From Coprinellus micaceus (Eukaryota; Basidiomycota; Agaricomycetes; Agaricales; Psathyrellaceae), in contig OX596336.1 of assembly GCA_951394405.1 (NCBI GenBank), forward strand, positions 310,001 through 374,000: a stretch of DNA of 64,000 nt, written 5' to 3'. A program made the position numbers and the translations under genes. The notes beneath the pieces were generated by a model that did no database searches, had not been told where the DNA came from, and worked only from the letters and a program-made list of their open reading frames with translations. Shown piece by piece: positions 22,103 through 33,951 of the stretch. The first letter of the stretch is position 1. The number at the start of each line of letters is the position of its first letter.

Positions 22103-23042
22103 TCATGACGGTATAACCGGGTCAACGGTCTCCTCTTTCTTCACCCTCGTCTGGGACGCCGGAGTACCGTTGACGCTCGCCGAACCAGCTGGTTTCTTGC
22201 GTTTCTAAAGAAAGGATTACATTCAATCTTCGGCAGAGAAATGGATAAAGACCACGCACCCTCGATGACTCGTTGCCAGACCCCTCAGCCTCCTCTAACG
22301 CCTTCACTCTCGCCACCAACTCCTTCTCCATAACCTCGTACTTCGTCTTCCATTCGTTCGCCTGAGCCTCCGTCGTCTTAACTTTCTCCGTCAACGTGGC
22401 GATCTGATTGTTCGCAGTCGTCCTCATCGCACTAGCTTGAGCGATCAGCTTCTGCAGCTGCTCCTCCTGGGCGTTCTTGGCTTTAGCTGCTTCTTGAGAG
22501 TTGAGGGTGTGCGCCGCTCTCTCCTCCTGGAGTGTCGATTGCAGTTGGGTCGTTAGCTCTTTGGAACGGGCGAGCTCGCCCTTCGTCGTCTTCAGTGTCG
22601 CTTCGCTGGTCTTGGCGTATTCGAGGAATCGTTGGAGACGGGTGACGCTTTGCTTTGCTAGCTCCTCTCCGACCTTGTCTTTATCCATCAGACCCTGAAT
22701 CTCCTCCCGAAAGATCGCAACCTCAGCTTTCCACCCCGCCTCCGCTTCCTCCAACAACTTCCCAACACGCACCGCCTCAACCTCCGCCTTCCTCTTCTCC
22801 TCCATCCCCGCCTTCAACTCCTCCTTGAACCGCGCTGCCTCATCTTCCCAATGCCCAAGGAGACTCGAAATCCGAGCCGTCTCAGCAAAAGCCTTCTCCC
22901 TCCCCTCGTTCGCAAGCCTAGCGTCCTCCTTCCACTTCAAAACCTCGGCCTGGTGATAGTTCTTGAGCTGGCGCAGATCTTGTCGCTGGAGCTTGAGCTC
23001 CTCGATCTCGGCACGCAGGGATTGGATGTCGTCGGTGGTCAT
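22103..23042 (-). CDS. CC11: coiled-coil protein with KRKK...VKKEE tail
   Basis: Two exons, 23042-22260 and 22204-22103, encode 294 residues. It begins MTTDDIQSLRAEIEELKLQRQDLRQL, the cleanest example of the family signature, and exon 1 (261 codons) is coiled coil throughout. Exon 2 encodes KRKKPAGSASVNG and then TRVKKEETVDP. The first part resembles a nuclear signal; VKKEE resembles a sumoylation site (hydrophobic-K-x-E), which is only a suggestion. The N-terminal 35 residues resemble CC15 (QDYRELKNFHLAEAIKWKEE versus QDLRQLKNYHQAEVLKWKED). A GCGCCC motif is 153 bases upstream. Confidence 0.85.
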
Positions 23043-23194
23043 GGCATGGATGGTGGATAGCGAGAGGATGGAGGGGAGGGGAGAGATGGTGGTCAAGGGT
23101 TGAGGGAACTCGGACGGGATTGCGCCGGCAGAATCTCGGTCTCGGGGAACGCCGAGTGGGACTCACGTGGCTGGTCCGCGGGACCCGGCGGGTT

Positions 23195-23203
23195 GGGCGC
23201 TTA
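23195..23203 (-). promoter_or_regulatory. GCGCCC promoter motif of CC11
   Basis: Reads TAAGCGCCC(AA) towards CC11, 153 bases before the ATG. Confidence 0.5.
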
Positions 23204-23369
23204 TTCGAAGTCCAAGTCCATGCATCCTCGCCGAGATGAGGTTTTTATGCGCGCCCACCCCCTTATCCGCCCCCGCGTAACTCAACTCTCAGACTATTTT
23301 ATGTGTCTAATGAAAAAACCACAACGATAGGATATGTACCCGAGCACGCTCCTCGATCGATCCACACTC

Positions 23370-24455
23370 CTACCAAGTTTCCGACCCAATTGTTCTCCGG
23401 CGTTTGCTCTGAAAATACGGAGAGGACGTCAGCCAAGAGTGTGCAACCCACACAAGGGAACGCACCAGGGGTATACCATCGCCACCTCCTTCAGAATTCC
23501 TCTCCGCCCTTTCCCAAACACTGCCAGCACGTCCCGATGCCCCACCCTGGTGCGCATCGCGGAGAGACCCTTCAGTACCTTCAATTTTGATAGTACAAAG
23601 CCGGTCAGTCAACGCGGCGTTCTCTACTAACGCAGTATTCAACTGGCGGGCGATGTTATCCTTCTCGTGCGCAATCTGGCTAAGCTTTCGACCGTGTGAT
23701 GTGGCATCCTTCTTCATCTTTTCTTGGAGTCGCGCTCTTGTAGCGTTCACGTCGAGTAATGACGCCTTCGTCCGATTCAACTCCTCGAGCATGAGGTTGG
23801 CGTGGTCGTTCAGCCGGGAGTAAGCCGCATCGCGATCGGAAATGGTTCCACGCAAGTTTGTGTTCGCTTGGACTAGACGATCAACTTCCTTCTTCAGGTG
23901 CTCCTTTTCCTCTGCCCTCAATGTCTCCGCCGCCTTCTTCCCCTCCATAGCAGCACTCAACTTGTCGTTCAACTGATTTACCTCACCGTCTCGTTGTCCC
24001 AGAGTCTTCAACACGAATTCCCTCTCAGCATGCGCCTTGGCTTCCCCCTCCTTCGCAAGCTCAATATCCTCCATCGCAACCCGAAGTGCTTCCTTCAACC
24101 TCACCCCTTCGCCCTTCTCCTGCCCTAGTGACGTCGACATCCGCTCCACGTCGGCACATGCTTCCTCCTTGGCCTCAATCGCCAACTTAGCCTCGTCCTT
24201 GGCGATCCTGGCTTCCTCTATCGCGTGTTCGGACTCCTCCTTCGCAAGTCTCGTTTCGTCCTTCGCATCCTTCACCTCTTCCTTCGCAAGTTTCGTCTCC
24301 TCCTCCAACTGCCTAATCCTCTCCTCCGCACGCTTCAGCGCTTCCTTCGATTCCAACGCCTCGGCCTCCTTGTACTCCTTCAACTGCCGCAAGTCGCGTC
24401 GCTGGAGCTTGAGCTCTTCGAGTTCGTCGAGCAAGGCACGTATGTCGTGTTCCAT
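23370..24455 (-). CDS. CC12: coiled-coil protein with KRRRT tail
   Basis: Two exons, 24455-23466 and 23408-23370, encode 342 residues. The intron has donor GTGCGT, branch GCTGAC and acceptor TTTTCAG. The start is MEHDIRALLDELEELKLQRRDLRQL. The coil is highly charged with degenerate 7- and 11-residue repeats (AKEEVKDAKDETRLAKEESEHA). The last exon is only 13 codons including the stop, encoding SKRRRTIGSETW, the same basic ending type as CC9, CC13 and CC14. The upstream motif is a variant, TAAGCGCTCAA, about 166 bases before the ATG. Confidence 0.85.
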   Translation of the reverse strand: MEHDIRALLDELEELKLQRRDLRQLKEYKEAEALESKEALKRAEERIRQLEEETKLAKEEVKDAKDETRLAKEESEHAIEEARIAKDEAKLAIEAKEEACADVERMSTSLGQEKGEGVRLKEALRVAMEDIELAKEGEAKAHAEREFVLKTLGQRDGEVNQLNDKLSAAMEGKKAAETLRAEEKEHLKKEVDRLVQANTNLRGTISDRDAAYSRLNDHANLMLEELNRTKASLLDVNATRARLQEKMKKDATSHGRKLSQIAHEKDNIARQLNTALVENAALTDRLCTIKIEGTEGSLRDAHQGGASGRAGSVWERAERNSEGGGDGIPLVRSLVWVAHSWLTSSPYFQSKRRRTIGSETW

Positions 24456-24622
24456 TGCGATACAAACCGGTAAGTGCGTTGGTATGGAGAGAGGAATGGA
24501 TACGAAGACGAGAGGTTTAGAAATTAAGGGCGCGTCACACAGTGATTGTGTTATGATGGATGATCTGGGGAGTGTCGGGATGATGTTGTTGATCCGTGCC
24601 CAGGACCTCGTTGTCCCCCGTT

Positions 24623-24632
24623 GAGCGCTTAG
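24623..24632 (-). promoter_or_regulatory. Variant GCGC promoter motif of CC12
   Basis: Reads CTAAGCGCTC towards CC12 at the spacing used in neighbouring genes; one base differs from the GCGCCC core. Confidence 0.35.
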
Positions 24633-24833
24633 CTGTATGGAGGTATCGTCCTTCGAATCGTATCGCACCATTGACTAGCTTTTCACGTACTGTAACTCGA
24701 GTACCGGGGGACAAAACATAGGCACAGAGAGTAATATCATCGACAAAGGAGTGAATTAAATGAGTGCGCGCCATATTTCAGCGAATAGGGCGGTGTATAC
24801 AGATCTTCACTAACTTCCAGAACACCCACAGAC

Positions 24834-25719
24834 CTACAGTAACGCAGCAGCGACTCCCACAGCAATCGCAATACCCCCGCCAGCACTCGACACCCTCGAC
24901 GCACCATTCCTACCGCTCGAGGTGGTTGCGGCCGCACTCGACGCAGTTGTACTAGTCGTTCCCTTACTAGCCGAGCTCACAGAGGTAGCTGAACCACTGC
25001 CGCCTTGCGTTGTCACGGACCCCGACGACCCACCACCCATCGTGGTCACAGTGCCCACGTCGCCCATAGTTGTTACGGTACCACCACTGCCGTCGAGGGG
25101 GTATCCAGCAGCGGCGCATGACTTGACCATCCCTACGTTTTGCAGAGGACAAAGATGATACTTGTCAGCTCACCACTCAAGCGCCTTGGAGGATATTCCA
25201 CTACTCACGGTCTTTGACCTCCACACCCTTCTGCTCCACCAGCACGGCGGACGTTCCGTCCGTCCCATCTATGACGCCCAGTGCGGCGTCTCTCCCCTCG
25301 GCTGTGACAACCATGCACGCAATACAGGCGTCCAGAAGGTCGTAGTTCTCCGCTGTGCAGAAGCATTGGTCGGGGTTCGAGGCGGATTGGCAGCCCTAGA
25401 ATTCGAGGTTGGAGCTAAGCGTCTCTCGAGCGTAGGATGAATGTCGAATTGGGAGTGGTGGGGGCACTTACAGGAGCTACGGCGTCCGCCTGGGCACAGT
25501 ACTCGTCACACTACAAAAGTATCGTCAGTATGGCATTGGGGTGCAAAGTGGAGGATAACGTACTGGACCCCGACGATAAAGGGTGCTTCCAACATTCTCA
25601 CCCAGACCCAATCCCGAGACTATAGTCCCGATACGTCAGCACGTTGAACGAGGTATCAACAAACCCCCCGCACTTTGAAGCACTGCAAGGAGCGAAACAA
25701 ACACGTAGGAGGGATACAT
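24834..25719 (-). CDS. Secreted eight-cysteine (CFEM-like) GPI-anchored protein
   Basis: Five exons, 25719-25665, 25619-25564, 25510-25472, 25395-25209 and 25132-24834, encode 211 residues with all phases matching. A signal peptide (MYPSYVFVSLLAVLQSAG) is followed by eight spaced cysteines: CDEYC, a single C, CFC, DACIAC and SCA. This resembles the fungal CFEM pattern (CxxxC, then C, then CxC with an Asp before it). A Ser/Thr/Gly-rich region and a C-terminal hydrophobic tail (GGIAIAVGVAAALL) suggest a glycosylphosphatidylinositol anchor. It would act at the cell wall or plasma membrane; CFEM proteins bind heme or mediate surface interactions, but that role is not shown here. The paralogue at 57420-58332 has the same exon phases and two identical exon lengths (39 and 187). 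Confidence 0.8.
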
Positions 25720-25861
25720 GGCGGAAGCCCGAACGAAAAATGACCGACGAAGGGTGGGATGGGCAGAATGGAACGCACGCTCATTTCGCTCGCCTTTTAA
25801 ACCCCAGAACAAACAATCGGATCTTCGATCGACAGCAGCATGCGGGAGCGAACGTGTCAAA

Positions 25862-25871
25862 TAAGCGCCCG
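25862..25871 (+). promoter_or_regulatory. GCGCCC motif upstream of GPI protein gene
   Basis: TAAGCGCCCG about 145 bases before the ATG of the minus-strand GPI gene, in the orientation opposite to that seen for coiled-coil genes. Confidence 0.4.
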
Positions 25872-28246
25872 TCGAGGATTCGAGACAGACAGCTCGTTGG
25901 CAGTATGGTCTATGAGGGTTCCAGAACGGGCCTATGAGAGTCGCCACATTACACCCAACTCCCGTATAGAGCGTTCGAGTCCGGATTGGGGCTCCCAAGG
26001 CTGCTTGGGAGCATATTCTGAACACGAGATCGTTGAGTACGAGGGAATTTCCGACCGTTCTTCGTCGCGCTCGCCAGGCTATGCTGCTGAAGCAGCCCCT
26101 CCGAGGTTCCCATTCATCAGGCACAGCGGTTATGAAAACACAACGTGCCCTCCATCCCGCAGAGGAGAGTGTCACCACGAAAGCACCCGCGACCGTTTTG
26201 ACAGCTTCCTGGTGCGGTGGACACTGTGAATCACTGAGTTTTATGAGACTTTCCGTGAGTGCCCAAGGAGTTGCGCAACGGCAGAGCAGGATATGAGCCT
26301 AGGCCTCTGCCCAACTGCTGCGAAATCGAGCAATGCCGTAGGTGATCGTGTGGCCACACCCCAGAGTGAGTCTTGATTGTACATGTATATACTAGGAGAC
26401 GCGGGTTATAGCCTTTAGATCCTGGAAGTGTTCCCCGAGCTCAATATCTAAGCTCAATGCCGCCCCTGAAATCTGTCGACAGGCAATTGAAGAATCTTGG
26501 GAGGTGTAAGATTGGACCCCTCCAGAAGGAGGTCGAGTTTAGTTCGAGTTCTCCTGAGGAGATCCACGAGGGCAATAGGAGCCCTTGATACCGCGTGAGG
26601 GAAGGACTTGTTGACAGTGGCAGTGGTCAAGAAAGTAACAAGCGAGGGAGGCGACATGTGACTGGTAGCGGGGTTACCAAAGTTACTCCGCTCACGGCAG
26701 ACGCCGGCGGCTCTACCGCGAACGAGTCAGCCGAACACACTCCAACGTTCTTCCCTCACCACCACCAAGCTACTAGCGATTCCAGTCCCGGGTGTCTCAG
26801 GGTCCTTTGGCCCTCGATACGGATCTCGTAGGACCTTGAGGGCTAGATCACGCTATTCGGTTCTAGAACCGCAGAACTCCCTCGTGGCTTCATTTCGGCA
26901 GAAACGCGCAAAGCGCTCGTTATTCCGAATAGGCGACAGATGTGCCTCTCTGTGGTCTGTCCGCGACCGTGTTCGCATAGTAGTGCACTCTTCAACTGGT
27001 TTCCGCCCCACCCTCGAGTCCCTCTGTCGCGACCACGGGCTGACTTCCAGGGCTGCTCACTGATTGGGTAACCGGGGCAGGTCTATTCGCCTCGCCAGCG
27101 CGATATAACGAGGAGGATGCGAGTCTCTAGGACTAACTGATCCACCCTCTCTGTCACACACCATCTCACGTACTGCTCCCCCCGTTCCCTAGCGACCACG
27201 CTCTCGGTTTCCCCGGGTCTCACTCCCCAGAACTCCCACCTCCCTTTGCGGTATAACGGTTTCATCTCGACTGGATCTCTTTCACCAGCTTCGCCTGGCG
27301 TCTAATGTGTACTATTATTGCCTCCAGTCTTGGCTTCACTCACCACCCACGGAGAATAAGGCATTCTCCGCGATGTGCGTCGCAACTTGTGGATGGCCTC
27401 TTACCCGCACCGGGCTGGACGGCCCACTGCGTGTGGAGAAAAACACTAGTCCATACTACTGCATGAACTCTAGGTCCGTTTCGTCTGGTACAGGATAGCT
27501 CAAATCAATGCGACGTATCACGCTCTGACCCTGTGCTGCGCTTCAACTCCTTCATCTTGGAATAGAGTTCTTCGTTCCCCAATCCTGGGAGATCGCTAGG
27601 TGACCATACAAACAGGGTCCCGGTTCAACGTGGGCACTCGCGTGGAGAATGGTATCACGTTCTGTTCTTGGTACTCAGAGGCCGTCTCACTATTATCTGG
27701 CGCATCATGCTGTTTTTCTCATATCGACGGCCTGCGCGGCTCCCAAATGATCGGCGACAGATTCCATTGAGCCCCGCTACCTAGAGGATAAGCGCTAGAA
27801 GCCCGACTGCGTCTTGCGGTGATATGCCCGTCTGTTGTTGAAATTCCGTTTCTTTAATCAATTGAGCCTGGCTTTCCTGACAGTCGACACCGTCAGACCC
27901 ATTCTGCCCCGGAGTGTGGCCGATGGAGATCAACGCCTACCTTGGCACTCGACCAGATGTTCAAGCGCTGTGTGCTCAAAGTATACCCCTAAAGAAAGCC
28001 TTGACCAACCTCAACGCCAGCAGAAGCGCGGCACCCTTGGTTGTGAAATGTAGAGCGCAAAACCATGATAAGACGAGCTATCGGGGTGAACGCGGACATA
28101 GGCGATAAGGCAGACAGCGATTGAATCAAAGAAGCTAAGACCTTCGAATAGGGATTCAAGGAAAACAGGTTAGGGTTCGGATTCTTCGAGGTTGCTTCAG
28201 TTAGAACTGTCAACTACTGCTTTACCTTTCTCTCCCACTCGCCACC
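25872..28246. other. Gene-poor 2.4 kb region at the centre of the two arms
   Basis: No gene, repeat unit or transposon could be supported on either strand. Open frames here are short and unlike any family I recognise. The region lies between the minus-strand arm (CC2-CC12) and the plus-strand arm (CC13-CC22). GGTTAGGGTTCGG at about 28169 is a telobox-like element close to the MYND gene. Confidence 0.4.
28169..28181 (-). promoter_or_regulatory. Telobox-like element upstream of MYND gene
   Basis: GGTTAGGGTTCGG about 70 bases before the ATG at 28247; reverse complement contains AACCCTAA. Confidence 0.3.
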
Positions 28247-30387
28247 ATGACGCTTACTACCCCCAGCGAGGGACAACGCAGACCCAAAACCCTTCCATCT
28301 CGGGTATGCACATATTCTTCCCTCAAACATTGCCGAACGCGCGCTGACTATCGCCGAGGTATTACGCCTCGCCAAGGCCGGCTCACTACATGCACTGGGC
28401 GAGCTGTGCTACATGGTATCAGCAGAAAATTGCACCCTGGAAGTGCTCGACACGGTGTTTGAAAACTTGCATCCGGAATTAGTGCCTCAAGACTACTACG
28501 CACCCGGGGTGGTCGATGCCGCTGAGGTACCTTTTGCCGCGATGAATATCCTAGGGGCCGTAGCCAAAGCCGCGTACTCGAGGCCAGATCTCAAAGAGGC
28601 TCTTGTCATGCGAATAATTGACGCCGTCGAGACCGTGTGCTCATGGCTCGACCTTTCGCTGACACGCGGGATCATGAAAAAGATCGACGGCGACGGCGAC
28701 CTGCAGGATTGGGGCGGTCCCCGCACTCGTCCTTACTTCTTGGTGGCCGAGAAACTTGGCCACTTTCTGGAGCTGGACCCTCGCATACAGCATGCCTTTA
28801 TATCTTATTCGACCTCCCTGAAGCTTCTCCTTCGCTTGTGGAGAGATTCAGTCGGCCAAACGAAGGAGTTTCTGGAGTATGGAGGCGTGAATGGTTGTCC
28901 TATCGTACGCAACACTCGTTTGGTGACAAGGACCCCCGACGGAAAGGAAGCTATAATAACGTTGCTTACCCGATTCCCAACTCTCGCCAAATCCTTCGCC
29001 ATTTCCATGGTGGAAAGGGCAAAGCGAATTAATGAAGATCAGTTGGACCAATATTGCCTCCCCAACCTTGTCCGCCATGCCGACAACCTACTGGACATCA
29101 TATTCATCTTCGTCTCCTCCAGTCCTCTCGTCCGTCGCGAGCTCACCTCCGCCGGCTATATCACAGCCTTCACGACCCTCCTCAATACACTATCCCTCCG
29201 TTCCACCGAACAAGGCGCCTCCGAGCTCCTCGCGCGCATCTTCCGAGCGGTATGGAACCTCATCGCCCTCATCTCGTGCCATCGTTCGCGTGTCGTACAA
29301 AACCGCCGTGAGGCCGCTCTGGGAGATATGCTGGGTCTTCTTTCGCGCACCGTCCGCTACGTTGCGAGCGCCGGCGATACGCAGACAAAGGAAGACTGTG
29401 TAAATGTGGTGAAGATGTTTGCGGATTACATGGTGTACCCGAAGGTTCTCAAGGCAATCCACGCGCTCGACCTTCCCGCACTCGGCCTGGATCCAACGTC
29501 GAAGAGCTCGCAGCTTTCCTACTTCTGGAAGGGCTTCAACAATAGTTTCCAGGCCTGGTCTCGAATGCCTCTTCCCCACGTTGTGAAACTATGCGATAAT
29601 CTCGGGGTAAGTTCAGCTGGAGCTCAACGGCACACTGGGACTCACATTTACATGCATAGTGCCGTCGTGTGGAACGCTCTAGCACCTGGGAATCAAGGCA
29701 GTGTTCGGGCTGCTCTTCTGTTGTGTACTGCTCGGAGGGTTGCCAAAAGGAAGACTGGAAGAGGTGGCATAAACGGGAATGCTCAGCAGCTCGTGACCAC
29801 CACATACGTACGTATACCCTTGGCCCCACTCTATTCTGTCGCGGCTTAACTAGGTCCTCCGCTCAATAGAGCAACGTTCTATGAAAGCGTGGTATACCCA
29901 TGAAATACGCACCTTCCACACCACCTTTATCGACGCATTCTTTTCCAATCACATGCCCGATATCGAGAACGGGAGGAGGATACCCCCCGACCTTCCGCTA
30001 AATACGCTGTTTTACGCTGTTTTATGCCACGACATCGATCCCAGGATTGAAATCGTGCGCCTCGACAGGCACCAATGGTGGACACAGTGGGACCATCGGG
30101 AGTTCGGACAGACGTATCTGAACGATAGGCTGGAAAATATCGGCAATGAATTCAAGATTGGGTCGGCGCATCGACTCGGGGGACGATTGGTAGAGGTGGT
30201 GTTTCCGATGGGCGCAGATTGCAATGTTCATTTGACTGCAGTTGTGAAACCTGTAAACGGCGGGGGTTACCACACGGTGTATTGTGTTCCAAGATACGGG
30301 TGAGCAAGCAGCTGGACGTAATTTATGCATACTGACTTTTCTTTGGGATGCAGGCAGAAAATTGTACCAGAACCGACCTCGTTTTGA
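28247..30387 (+). CDS. MYND-type zinc finger protein
   Basis: From 28413 the exons 28413-29606, 29660-29807, 29870-30299 and 30354-30387 give a continuous frame of 601 residues. The first 400 residues are helical, repeat-like sequence of the kind found in agaricomycete MYND proteins. A MYND finger follows at the start of exon 2: CRRV, CSGC, YCSEGCQ, H and C. MYND fingers bind proline-rich partners, often co-repressors. The N-terminus is uncertain. The coding frame extends upstream of 28413 as HILPSNIAERALTIAEVLRLAKAG, but has no ATG there. The ATG at 28247 opens another frame (MTLTTPSEGQ), and losing one G in the GGG at about 28303-28305 would join them. Confidence 0.78.
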
Positions 30388-30692
30388 CGCTAATCCTTGA
30401 CTTCGCGACTGGGCTATGTAGTTGAGGTTACACACTTTTTGCCGCGAGGTACTTCTAACCTGTGTCTACCTTATTCAATCACCTTCCCAAATCCCCTCTA
30501 ATGGCTGGGTCCTCTAATTATTCTTCGAACACTCGAGATAGGGGCGGTTCCCTGTTCGAGCCGGACCCCAATTTAGGGTTGGCTGTGATATCACAAGGTA
30601 ATCTCTTGCTTCCGTCGTTTCTTAGCACCATTACCCACCTCCTGCCCTTCACGCACCATCGTCTGGAGCTTGCTCTACCGACCGCCGATGCT

Positions 30693-31758
30693 ATGAGCGC
30701 CGAAGAGCTCAAAGCACTACGCGACGAAATCGAGGAACTCAAACTCCAGCGGACAGACTTGCGGAAGTTATCGGCTTTTCACGAGAGCGAAGCGTCTAGG
30801 GCGCAGCAAGATGCTCAATATTTGTGGGAGGGAAGGCAGAGCGCGCGAGCCGAAGTGCTCAGGCTAAGCGCTCTCTTGGAGGCGGCTACCCCATGCGTAG
30901 ATGAGGCGGCGAGGTGGAAGGAGGAGGCGGAGGCGTTGAGGGAGGAGAGTAGATCGAGGAAGGCTACTGCTGAATCTGCGAGGGTTACAGCGCTGTTGAC
31001 TGCTACCAAGAAACAAGGGGAAGAGATCATGAAGCTGAATGGCGAACTGGACACCGTGAAGGCAGAGATGGAACGGGTTCGGCTGGATTCGGATGCGGTT
31101 AGCAGTCGAGATGAAGAAATCGAACGGCTGAAGGCCGAATTATGTGTCGTCGGGGAGGAGCTGGCAAAGCTTGGAGAAAGTCTTGACCAAGCCACCGCGA
31201 AACTGAAGAAGGCACTCGGCGAGCTCACAAGGGTGGCCGAGACTTTCCAGACCCTTTGGTTCGGGGCTGATAAACGGAAGCAAGTGGTGGATGAGAAGGT
31301 GGTGAACATCGTGACCGGGGAACTTGTTTTCATTGCCGCTATCCTACCCCGGATAGGTCGGCTGAAGGGCTGCAAGACCAGTAATCAGGGGGCGCTTCTT
31401 GAGGTGGAGCAACAGTACCGTGAAGTTCAAGGGAAATACCGTACCCTGCTTCATCTTACAACCCATGATAAGGGAATGAGCGTGGTACGGAGGATACTTT
31501 CGATTCATTTTTCAATCCGTCGCCTAGCTAACATATCCTTTTGTTCAGAGTCTTCCTGGTCGCACATTGCCACCAACGAGAACTGCTGAGCAACATCCTG
31601 AGGCCTCGAGAGTAAGCCTTCGATCACTGCCCTCCTTCAATAATTTAACTCTGACGTGGCATATCTGCCTCATCCAGCCACAGAAGCGACGGAGGACTGA
31701 TGTCGATACCCAAGCCCCTGATAACGCTTTCGACACGGATACCGCCGCGACCACTTGA
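30693..31758 (+). CDS. CC13: coiled-coil protein with KRRRTD tail
   Basis: Three exons, 30693-31484, 31549-31611 and 31678-31758, encode 311 residues, all in phase. It begins MSAEELKALRDEIEELKLQRTDLRKL. The first 130 residues closely resemble CC14 (ARAEVLRLSALLEAATPCVDEAARWK versus ARTEVARLTALLQAATPWVDKAARLK). Exon 2 encodes a short basic linker (PGRTLPPTRTAEQ) and exon 3 PQKRRRTDVDTQ followed by an acidic Thr/Asp-rich end. The basic motif suggests nuclear location. No GCGCCC motif was found in the upstream 300 bases; the MYND gene ends only 305 bases before the start. Confidence 0.82.
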
Positions 31759-32511
31759 GGTCTCACGATCCCTCCGGCGTGTGGCCAAGCTTTTGATCGT
31801 TCTGCGCCTCACATCAACTCGCCTGGCCTAAGGACTCCCTAACTTGTTATGACGCCTTCAGGGGGTGTACGGAGCCTCCGTAGCGTTATTGCCAGTGCCT
31901 CTCGTCGCCACCAGCCCTTTAGTCTCCCGAGCAAGGATATCTAGTTCCTATGGCGCTCCGAGCCGTCAGGCCGTCAACCACCGACACGAGCCCTGCTTCC
32001 TCGCATCCTTGTCCCTCCATTCCTGGGTACATTCCCAACTGCACGCAACGGGAAGGAGTCCAGTTTGAGTCGTGGGACAACGTCGGGTGCTGACAATGAC
32101 TAGACATCGTGGGCGAGTTTGCAAATGAATGTGCGTTAGATCTGGCGGTCGACTGGAAGCGAGTACTTGGAAGAGCAAGGAGCAGCGGCATCTCAGTAAG
32201 TACGTAGAGATTTAGGTTCTACAGAAAACCACCATTGCTTTGGCTTCATAAATCGACAGTCTCGTCATCCCCAGCCGACCGTTCAGGCCATCCAATGCAA
32301 GGCTCCTCCTATTCTACAGAACTCGACCCTTGACTAACGGGGCAAGGTATTAAGCGCCCACGGTGGCTATGCCGGCGTTCATTCTTTCTCCGAGCCGATC
32401 ACTTGACTGCTGGCGCGTGACCGAGAATTTATTTCACTCTGCCCAAACTGTGCCTCGAACCACCACCACCGCTCCACCCTTTCCCCTCTTCCCCAGCCTC
32501 TTGTCTACTCA
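31759..32511. other. Intergenic region between CC13 and CC14
   Basis: Contains the CC14 promoter motif at 32350-32360. No gene seen. Confidence 0.4.
32350..32360 (+). promoter_or_regulatory. GCGCCC promoter motif of CC14
   Basis: TTAAGCGCCCA, 152 bases before the CC14 ATG; a consensus copy. Confidence 0.5.
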
Positions 32512-33951
32512 ATGAACGATTCCCAGTACCAAGCATTACACGACGAAATCGAGGAACTGAAGCTTCAGCGGCAAGACCTACGAGAGCTCAAGACGTTGCG
32601 GGAAGCCGAGGTAGCGAGGTTTAAAGAGGATGCGCGAAGTTTGGAGGAGGAAGCAGGGTCTGCTCGCACCGAAGTCGCTCGACTTACCGCATTGCTGCAA
32701 GCGGCTACGCCGTGGGTGGATAAAGCGGCGAGGCTGAAAGCGGGCGTGGAGGTGTTGCATGAGGAGACGGCGAAGACCCAGGGGGAGAATGCTCGCCTAA
32801 GGGAGGCCGCTACTCATTTAGAAGATGAAGTCGGGAGACTGAAGGAGGAGTTGCGTCTGGCGAAGGAGGGGTGCACGTTTGCGGGATCTGTGGTCGAACC
32901 TCCTCGGGTTGACGAACTGCTGGAAGCCGTTCGCACTCGGGACGCTGAGATCACAAGACTCAAGGGGGAACTGGGTAAGGCGGAGGCGTCTGTTTCCAGG
33001 GATACTACGGCAGAATCGATCCAGGTCACGCAGTTGTTAGACTCCGTGCGGGCTCGGGACGCCGAGATTGCGCGGCTGAAGGAAGAGATGGGCGCTGTGG
33101 AGGAGCAAACGAAGAAGGCTCAAGCTGAGACCACCCACGCGACGCGACTCCTTGATACTGCTCGCTTCTGGGAGGTCGAAACTGGACGTTTGCAGGCCGA
33201 AGTTAAACGATTGGAAGGGGAGGTTCAGGTTGCGAGGGAGGAGGCTAGGAGATTCGCTGATGAGGGGAAGAGACTCGCAGCGTCAAATTCCTCTGGCAGC
33301 GGGTATGCCGAGGTCGCGAGGCTGAAGGGAGAGTTAGGCGTCGCTCAGGATGAGACAAGGAGAGCTGAGGCCGAGGTGGCTCGCCTTACATCCTTGTTGA
33401 ACGCTACTAAGTCCCAATCTGCTGAGAACGATAACCTCAGGCAGCAAGTAGGTGTTCTACAGGATGAAAAGTCGAGAGCCCTATTCGAGGTCACCCAGCT
33501 CAACCTGCGTCTTCGATCCAGTGATGGAACGTTGAATGCCCGGAAGACGGAGGTGACTAGGCTACACGCAGCTATGACCCGAGCACGTAACACGGAGAAC
33601 AGGCTGCACGCAGAGGTTCGCCTATTACGGGCTCGGCTGGGCAAAGCGGAAGCGAAGGTTGAAGGGGTGAAGGAGTGTCGGCCTGGAGACCCCGGGAATG
33701 TAGAATCACAGGTTCGGTGTCACTTGCCTATGCTGTGGGGTGACACGGAAATGCTAACACATCCCATTCAGCGCTGTTCAGGGAGTAACCCTCCTCCCCT
33801 TCAATATGGCTCTCCCCATACGGTGAGCTCCGTCGGGTGCAGCATCCCGCCTGTAGTAGACCCAAGGGTACGTTTCGTTGGTTTATTCCCAATTTATTCC
33901 GGTCGGAAGTCGTGGACTCACATCATTCAGAAACGACCGAGGACAGACTGA
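32512..33951 (+). CDS. CC14: long coiled-coil protein with KRPRTD tail
   Basis: Three exons, 32512-33711, 33772-33867 and 33931-33951, encode 438 residues. The first intron has branch TGCTAAC and acceptor CATTCAG; both preserve the frame. It begins MNDSQYQALHDEIEELKLQRQDLREL and exon 1 is coiled coil for 390 residues. Internal repeats include ELLEAVRTRDAEITRLKGEL and QLLDSVRARDAEIARLKEEM, the same unit as in CC9. Exon 2 is a Pro/Ser-rich linker ending DPR and exon 3 is seven codons, KRPRTD plus stop. It mirrors CC9 in exon plan, repeat unit and linker, so the two are direct duplicates on opposite arms. Confidence 0.87.
   Translation: MNDSQYQALHDEIEELKLQRQDLRELKTLREAEVARFKEDARSLEEEAGSARTEVARLTALLQAATPWVDKAARLKAGVEVLHEETAKTQGENARLREAATHLEDEVGRLKEELRLAKEGCTFAGSVVEPPRVDELLEAVRTRDAEITRLKGELGKAEASVSRDTTAESIQVTQLLDSVRARDAEIARLKEEMGAVEEQTKKAQAETTHATRLLDTARFWEVETGRLQAEVKRLEGEVQVAREEARRFADEGKRLAASNSSGSGYAEVARLKGELGVAQDETRRAEAEVARLTSLLNATKSQSAENDNLRQQVGVLQDEKSRALFEVTQLNLRLRSSDGTLNARKTEVTRLHAAMTRARNTENRLHAEVRLLRARLGKAEAKVEGVKECRPGDPGNVESQVRCHLPMLWGDTEMLTHPIQRCSGSNPPPLQYGSPHTVSSVGCSIPPVVDPRVRFVGLFPIYSGRKSWTHIIQKRPRTD

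Noticed and set aside
25872..28246. A retrotransposon or rRNA relic in the gene-poor centre
   Set aside because: No reverse transcriptase, gag, long terminal repeats or rRNA-like blocks could be recognised.
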